64,000 nt of DNA, taken from contig JAEYYR010000002.1 of NCBI GenBank assembly GCA_023428375.1, forward strand, positions 372,001 through 436,000. Direction: 5' to 3'. Positions within the stretch are counted from its first letter, which is position 1. Each line of letters begins with the position of its first letter. The position numbers were made by a program, and so were the translations under genes. The notes beneath the pieces were generated by a model that searched no databases, had not been told where the DNA came from, and worked only from the letters and a program-made list of their open reading frames with translations. This document shows positions 60,401-64,000 of this stretch, in pieces. The stretch comes from a bacterium. GTDB taxonomy: Bacteria > Babelota > Babeliae > Babelales > Babelaceae.

Positions 60401-61456
60401 ATGGTAATACAAACAATTTTATTGATAACAACTCTCATTGTATCAGCTCATGATCGCAATGATTTCACGGCTAAAAAGAACAAAGTAGCTGATGCTAACG
60501 GTATTTTAACTAAAATAACACCAGAAACACTTGATCAATTAGCACCTAAAGTTCCTGAAGACACACATATTCGGTTACGCTCGTTATTAGATGATGCAAC
60601 ATTCATTAAGGCGATTATCGAACAAGAAGGTCCAGAATCTGATATAAAAGCTCGTTGGGAAGATGCAAAACAACTTCTTAATAATTATGGCTTCAACCCG
60701 TTACCAAATAGTGGTGGTAATTTTGTTTTCGACTTGGGAAAGCTTGATGAAGATTATTTAATAAAAATAAGTGGGCATGGAAACCGCAGAGAATTACTTA
60801 CTGCAGCGCATAACATGCGCTATGGCTCTTCCTATGATAATGAATTTATATCAGCTGAATTTTTAAATAAATATTTTCCATTGAATGCTCATGGTCAGCC
60901 ATTAAAAACTTACCAAACGGCAAGTCGCATTGCGCATGGTTTGTTGTTTAATCAGTTTTTAAAGGAATGTCCTGCATGTGATGGTGTTAAGGCTGTTCAA
61001 GAATATTTAGTTACATTGCCTGGAAAAGGAAATCTGGTTGATGATAAATCATGTATTGTTATTAGTAAAAAAGAGACTGATATCAAGCCATTAACTCAAG
61101 AAGCATTGAAAGATGTTCCGGTGGAACGTGTAGTATGCCTATGGGCCGGCATGCGCTATGCTGGTGGTTGGAACATGAACAACCAAAATGTTCAAATTAA
61201 TTCCAATAATGAGTTGATCTGGTTAGATTTGGAACAACCTAATACAACACAGCCACATGAAGTTTTTCATGGTGATTATAAACGATGGTTACATAATGTG
61301 ACTGTTGGCGAAGAAACTCTTCTGCAAATGTTGGGTGAAAATAGCCCTCATGCAAAAGCAATTGAAGAAGCAAAAAAACAAAATATACTTGTATCTAAAG
61401 AATCATTTAATAATTATATTAACCAACTAAAAAATAACTCGAACAATAACGGATAA
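60401..61456 (+). CDS. Secreted protein of unknown function between rny and ymdB
   Basis: 351 aa from ATG 60401 with a long AAGGAGCAGAGG before it. MVIQTILLITTLIVSAH is a signal peptide. Mixed alpha/beta; segments FVFDLGKLDEDYLIKISGHG, RIAHGLLFNQFLKEC and NELIWLDLEQPNTTQP faintly recall the kinase-like fold, but I see no catalytic HxD or DFG equivalent and do not claim it. An Asn-rich tail closes the protein. ymdB starts 2 bases after its stop. Confidence 0.6.
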   Translation: MVIQTILLITTLIVSAHDRNDFTAKKNKVADANGILTKITPETLDQLAPKVPEDTHIRLRSLLDDATFIKAIIEQEGPESDIKARWEDAKQLLNNYGFNPLPNSGGNFVFDLGKLDEDYLIKISGHGNRRELLTAAHNMRYGSSYDNEFISAEFLNKYFPLNAHGQPLKTYQTASRIAHGLLFNQFLKECPACDGVKAVQEYLVTLPGKGNLVDDKSCIVISKKETDIKPLTQEALKDVPVERVVCLWAGMRYAGGWNMNNQNVQINSNNELIWLDLEQPNTTQPHEVFHGDYKRWLHNVTVGEETLLQMLGENSPHAKAIEEAKKQNILVSKESFNNYINQLKNNSNNNG

Positions 61457-61458
61457 GC

Positions 61459-62274
61459 ATGCGTATACTCTTTTTTGGTGATTTGGTAGGTTTACCTGGT
61501 CGCATTATGTTACAAAAACATTTACCCCATATTAAGAATCAGTTGAATCCTGATTTTATTTTGGTAAATGGCGAAAATTCAGCAAGTGATGGCCGTGGTA
61601 TTACGCCTAAAATAATGCATTTTTTCAAGCATTTGGGGGTGCATTTAGTTACCTCTGGCAACCACATCTTTGCCAAAAAAGATATTTATCCTTATCTTCG
61701 CGATCATCAAGATCTTATCAGACCACTTAATTTTCCTGGTGGATGTCCTGGCAATGGCGTAACAGTCATCAGCAACAATGGTAAAACATTAGGTGTCATT
61801 AACGTTCAAGGTCGTGTGTTCATGCGAGAATTATTGGCATGTCCATTCCGTGCTTGTGAATCTGCATTAACGTTTTTAAAATCTAAAACAAATGCTATTT
61901 TTATCGATATGCATGCGGAGACTTCATCAGAAAAAATGGGTATGGCTCATTATTTTGATGGTAAAGTCAGTGCAGTTGTAGGTACCCATACTCATGTTCC
62001 TACAGCAGATGAACGCATACTTCCTGGTGGCACCGCATATATTACTGATGTCGGTATGGCTGGTGCTCTTAATAGTATGATTGGCATGAAGAAAGAAACT
62101 GTGTTAACCAACATGTTGACGCAAATGCCAAGTCGCTTTGAAGTGGATTTAGTAGGGCCATTCCAATTATGTGCCGTCGTTATTGATATTGACGATGAAA
62201 CCGGAAAAGCATTAAAAATTGAACGCATTCGTGTTATTGATCATGAAATGACTATACAAAGTACAGAAGATTAA
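61459..62274 (+). CDS. ymdB: YmdB-family metallophosphoesterase
   Basis: 271 aa, the family length. MRILFFGDLVGLPGRIML (metal Asp), LVNGENSASDGRGITPK (Asn and Glu), SGNHIFAK and GTHTHVPTADERILPGGTAYITDVGMAG (metal His residues) are the family landmarks. In Bacillus YmdB is a 2',3'-cyclic nucleotide phosphodiesterase next to rny; here the same neighbourhood is kept with one lineage-specific gene inserted. A role in RNA turnover or signalling is likely. Confidence 0.94.
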   Translation: MRILFFGDLVGLPGRIMLQKHLPHIKNQLNPDFILVNGENSASDGRGITPKIMHFFKHLGVHLVTSGNHIFAKKDIYPYLRDHQDLIRPLNFPGGCPGNGVTVISNNGKTLGVINVQGRVFMRELLACPFRACESALTFLKSKTNAIFIDMHAETSSEKMGMAHYFDGKVSAVVGTHTHVPTADERILPGGTAYITDVGMAGALNSMIGMKKETVLTNMLTQMPSRFEVDLVGPFQLCAVVIDIDDETGKALKIERIRVIDHEMTIQSTED

Positions 62275-62279
62275 TAAAT

Positions 62280-62312
62280 AAAAAGGACAGGATAAAATAC
62301 CTGTCCTTTTTT
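62280..62312. terminator. Bidirectional terminator
   Basis: AAAAAGGACAGG / CCTGTCCTTTTTT stem with an 8-base loop, between convergent genes. Confidence 0.88.
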
Positions 62313-62321
62313 ATAGGTTTT

Positions 62322-63179
62322 TTATATTAACTGAATAGTTGCCATAATAGGAAAGTGATCACTGGGGCGCGCACCTGAATTTGTTATTGTTCTGAATTCT
62401 AAAGGTTTGATTTTTTCAGGAATTGAAACAATAATATGATCTAATGTTTTTTTGCTTTTTCCATCGTATCCTGAATAAGTAAATTCTGGACCAAATATTT
62501 TATCAGATGAGATTGCATTACGTATAATTACGAAGTTATAGCTTTGAATAGAGCTTATCACTGTTTCTGGTCTCATGTTAAAATCACCAGCGATGAAAGA
62601 GTTTATTCCTTGTGATTTTAATATGTTTGCTTTTTCATAAATAATTTTTAAGCCATTGTCTTTAGCCGTTTTGGTAAGCCCAAGATGTATATTAAAAATA
62701 TAAAATTTTTCCATTGGTTTTATTTTATTCTGCACAAATATCCACGTACATGCACGTTGATGATTATCATCCCAACTTTTGAGGCCTTTCTTCTGCTTTT
62801 CATTGAGAAAGATTATGCCTTTGTCTATGAGGTTGTAATCCTTTGAATAAAAAATTGCATTAGTTTCACTATCCTTATTATTAATAGATGGCGCATAAGA
62901 ATTATAATGAGCTTTAATAAAATCATTTTTTAGAAAGTTCTGGATATCGGGTTTATGTGTTTCTTGAAAACATACAAATGTTGGAATATAACCTTGAATT
63001 ATTTTCTCGGCGGACTTTAAACGATCTTGCTTAGGATTATCAATCACTTTTAATGTCGTACCAATCTTTTCCCATTGATTTTGTTTTGCCGTTGGGAAAT
63101 TGAATGACATAATTCGCACAATATCTTGCGCATTAATAATTGACAGAGATACCAGAACACACAAAATAAATTTACTCAT
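62322..63179 (-). CDS. Secreted endonuclease/exonuclease/phosphatase (EEP) family protein
   Basis: 285 aa. MSKFILCVLVSLSIINAQ is a signal peptide; GGGAGAA precedes the start. EEP landmarks in order: VRIMSFNFPT (Asn), FVCFQETHK (metal Glu), FYIFNIHLGL (His), FIAGDFNMRPE (Asp and Asn), LDHIIVS (Asp), and RPSDHFPIMATI (final Asp-His). All catalytic residues are present, so it should be active. Members cut DNA, RNA, phosphoinositides or sphingomyelin; the substrate is open. Paralogue of the next gene. Confidence 0.85.
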   Translation of the reverse strand: MSKFILCVLVSLSIINAQDIVRIMSFNFPTAKQNQWEKIGTTLKVIDNPKQDRLKSAEKIIQGYIPTFVCFQETHKPDIQNFLKNDFIKAHYNSYAPSINNKDSETNAIFYSKDYNLIDKGIIFLNEKQKKGLKSWDDNHQRACTWIFVQNKIKPMEKFYIFNIHLGLTKTAKDNGLKIIYEKANILKSQGINSFIAGDFNMRPETVISSIQSYNFVIIRNAISSDKIFGPEFTYSGYDGKSKKTLDHIIVSIPEKIKPLEFRTITNSGARPSDHFPIMATIQLI

Positions 63180-63252
63180 AAGTTCTCCCTTAAGATAGAA
63201 GTGTCTATTCTATTCTAATGAAGAACTAATGAGTAAATAAATACACGATAAA

Positions 63253-64000
63253 TTAAGATATCGTATTTTTATTTATCTGTATGGTGGCCATTATCGGATA
63301 ATGATCACTTGGACGAATTTTATGAGAAGAATCTGTAATAGTCTCGAATCTTAACGACTTGACCTGTGGGGATGAAAATAGATGATCGGGCGTTGCTTTT
63401 GAAGAGTCATCGTAGCCGGTATACGTATAATCCGGTCCCACAATGTGTTCATCAGAGGTCATGGATCTGATGTTAAATAGATTGTAAGGATTTTTAGTTA
63501 TATATGACAACTCTCCCACCGAAGCATTAAAATCACCGATTAAGAATACATAATCATCGTTTTTCTTTTTAGTCATAATATGATCTGCTATTTGCTTGCT
63601 GCCCTCAATAATTGATTTATTTGTTAAGCCTAAATGAGTGTTATAGATATACATTTTTATAGGTAATGAAACATGAGTAAGATAAATCCAAGTGCATGCG
63701 CGTTGGTGAGAGTCATCCCAGCTATTATGACCTTCTTTTTGTTCAGCATTAAGAAACAGATTGCCTTTTTCTAAAAGCATATAAGTATCATGACTGTAAA
63801 AAATTGCATTCAGATCAGTATCCTTAGTTGAAGCACGTGGAGCATATGATTTATAATATTTTTTTATAGTTTTACTATGAAATAAGGCGTCTAGGTCATC
63901 TGTATGCGTTTCTTGAAAGCCAATTATATGGGGTAAGTATTTCTTAACGATAGTTTTTGCCGATTTCATACGCTTTTCATCATTGTTGTTAAGACAATCA
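63253..64000 (-). CDS. EEP-family nuclease/phosphatase, cut by the window edge
   Basis: Partial: the frame stays open to the right edge of the window, and the first visible residues (NNNDEKRMKSAKTIVKKYLPH) align with an internal part of the paralogue at 62322, so about 50 to 60 residues with the probable signal peptide are missing. The landmarks IIGFQETH, IYNTHLGL, FLIGDFNAS, TPDHLFS and IRPSDHYPIMATI are present. Tandem duplicate of the gene at 62322, same direction, 73 bases apart. Confidence 0.85.
   Translation of the reverse strand, partial: DCLNNNDEKRMKSAKTIVKKYLPHIIGFQETHTDDLDALFHSKTIKKYYKSYAPRASTKDTDLNAIFYSHDTYMLLEKGNLFLNAEQKEGHNSWDDSHQRACTWIYLTHVSLPIKMYIYNTHLGLTNKSIIEGSKQIADHIMTKKKNDDYVFLIGDFNASVGELSYITKNPYNLFNIRSMTSDEHIVGPDYTYTGYDDSSKATPDHLFSSPQVKSLRFETITDSSHKIRPSDHYPIMATIQINKNTIS

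Noticed and set aside
60401..61456. Protein-kinase-like fold for the orphan between rny and ymdB
   Set aside because: A few segments recall it, but the catalytic aspartates and the glycine-rich loop cannot be found, so no function is claimed.
1..64000. Defence system, prophage or integrated plasmid
   Set aside because: I saw no transposase, integrase, restriction enzyme, toxin-antitoxin pair, phage structural gene or CRISPR array on either strand.

Overview
The window reads as the chromosome of an AT-rich, Gram-negative, probably host-dependent bacterium. The best match I can offer from memory is the phylum Dependentiae (TM6 / Babeliae). The reasons are the pair of large cysteine-rich outer-membrane proteins of the Lpg1974 type with the segment PQSTGAN, a DUF2608 HAD-like protein, an RMD1/DUF155 protein behind lepA, and the very high share of short lineage-specific genes that begin with a signal peptide. 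This assignment is inference; no rRNA gene lies in the window.

Layout. 1-6.7 kb: argS divergent from an mnmA-pgsA run, then ssb, ychF, an HspR-like MerR regulator and an unknown gene. 6.8-12.2 kb: small secreted proteins, a cupin, a Maf pyrophosphatase and a tandem of a membrane M48 peptidase with a degenerate copy that has lost its metal ligands. 12.4-20.5 kb: tRNA-Gln, spoVG, rsmH, a secreted Mth938-like protein, two GIN-domain-like envelope proteins, murF, ftsK and uppP. 20.8-24.9 kb: two paralogous outer-membrane proteins. 25-38 kb: secreted orphans, acpP, gltX, a TPR-like membrane protein, rpmF, dprA, a DUF2608 protein, a VanX-type dipeptidase and gyrA, then the divergent lepA-DUF155 pair. 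39.5-49.2 kb: more secreted orphans, a GT61 glycosyltransferase-like protein, a Nif3 protein, an ABC-F ATPase, grpE and a beta-barrel candidate. 49.3-51.5 kb: dnaK and a 347-base control region. 51.5-64 kb: a CarD-like regulator, miaA, a SPOR-like protein, a PpiD/SurA-like chaperone, recA, infC-rpmI-rplT, a zapB-like gene and zapA, rny, an orphan, ymdB and two secreted EEP-family nucleases, the last cut by the window edge.

How the genes work together. Housekeeping genes (translation, tRNA modification, peptidoglycan and lipid synthesis, division, chaperones, DNA topology and recombination) are broken up by single genes or tandem pairs for exported proteins of unknown role. The chaperone genes show a regulatory link: a HAIR-like inverted repeat (GAGT-N7-ACTC) sits just upstream of a TTGACA promoter before dnaK, and the HspR-like regulator that could read it lies 45 kb away. 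I found no rRNA, CRISPR array, prophage, transposase or recognisable defence system. The most notable non-genic object is a 22-bp perfect inverted repeat pair at 51355-51462 flanked by a 7-bp direct repeat, which looks like a small non-autonomous mobile element.
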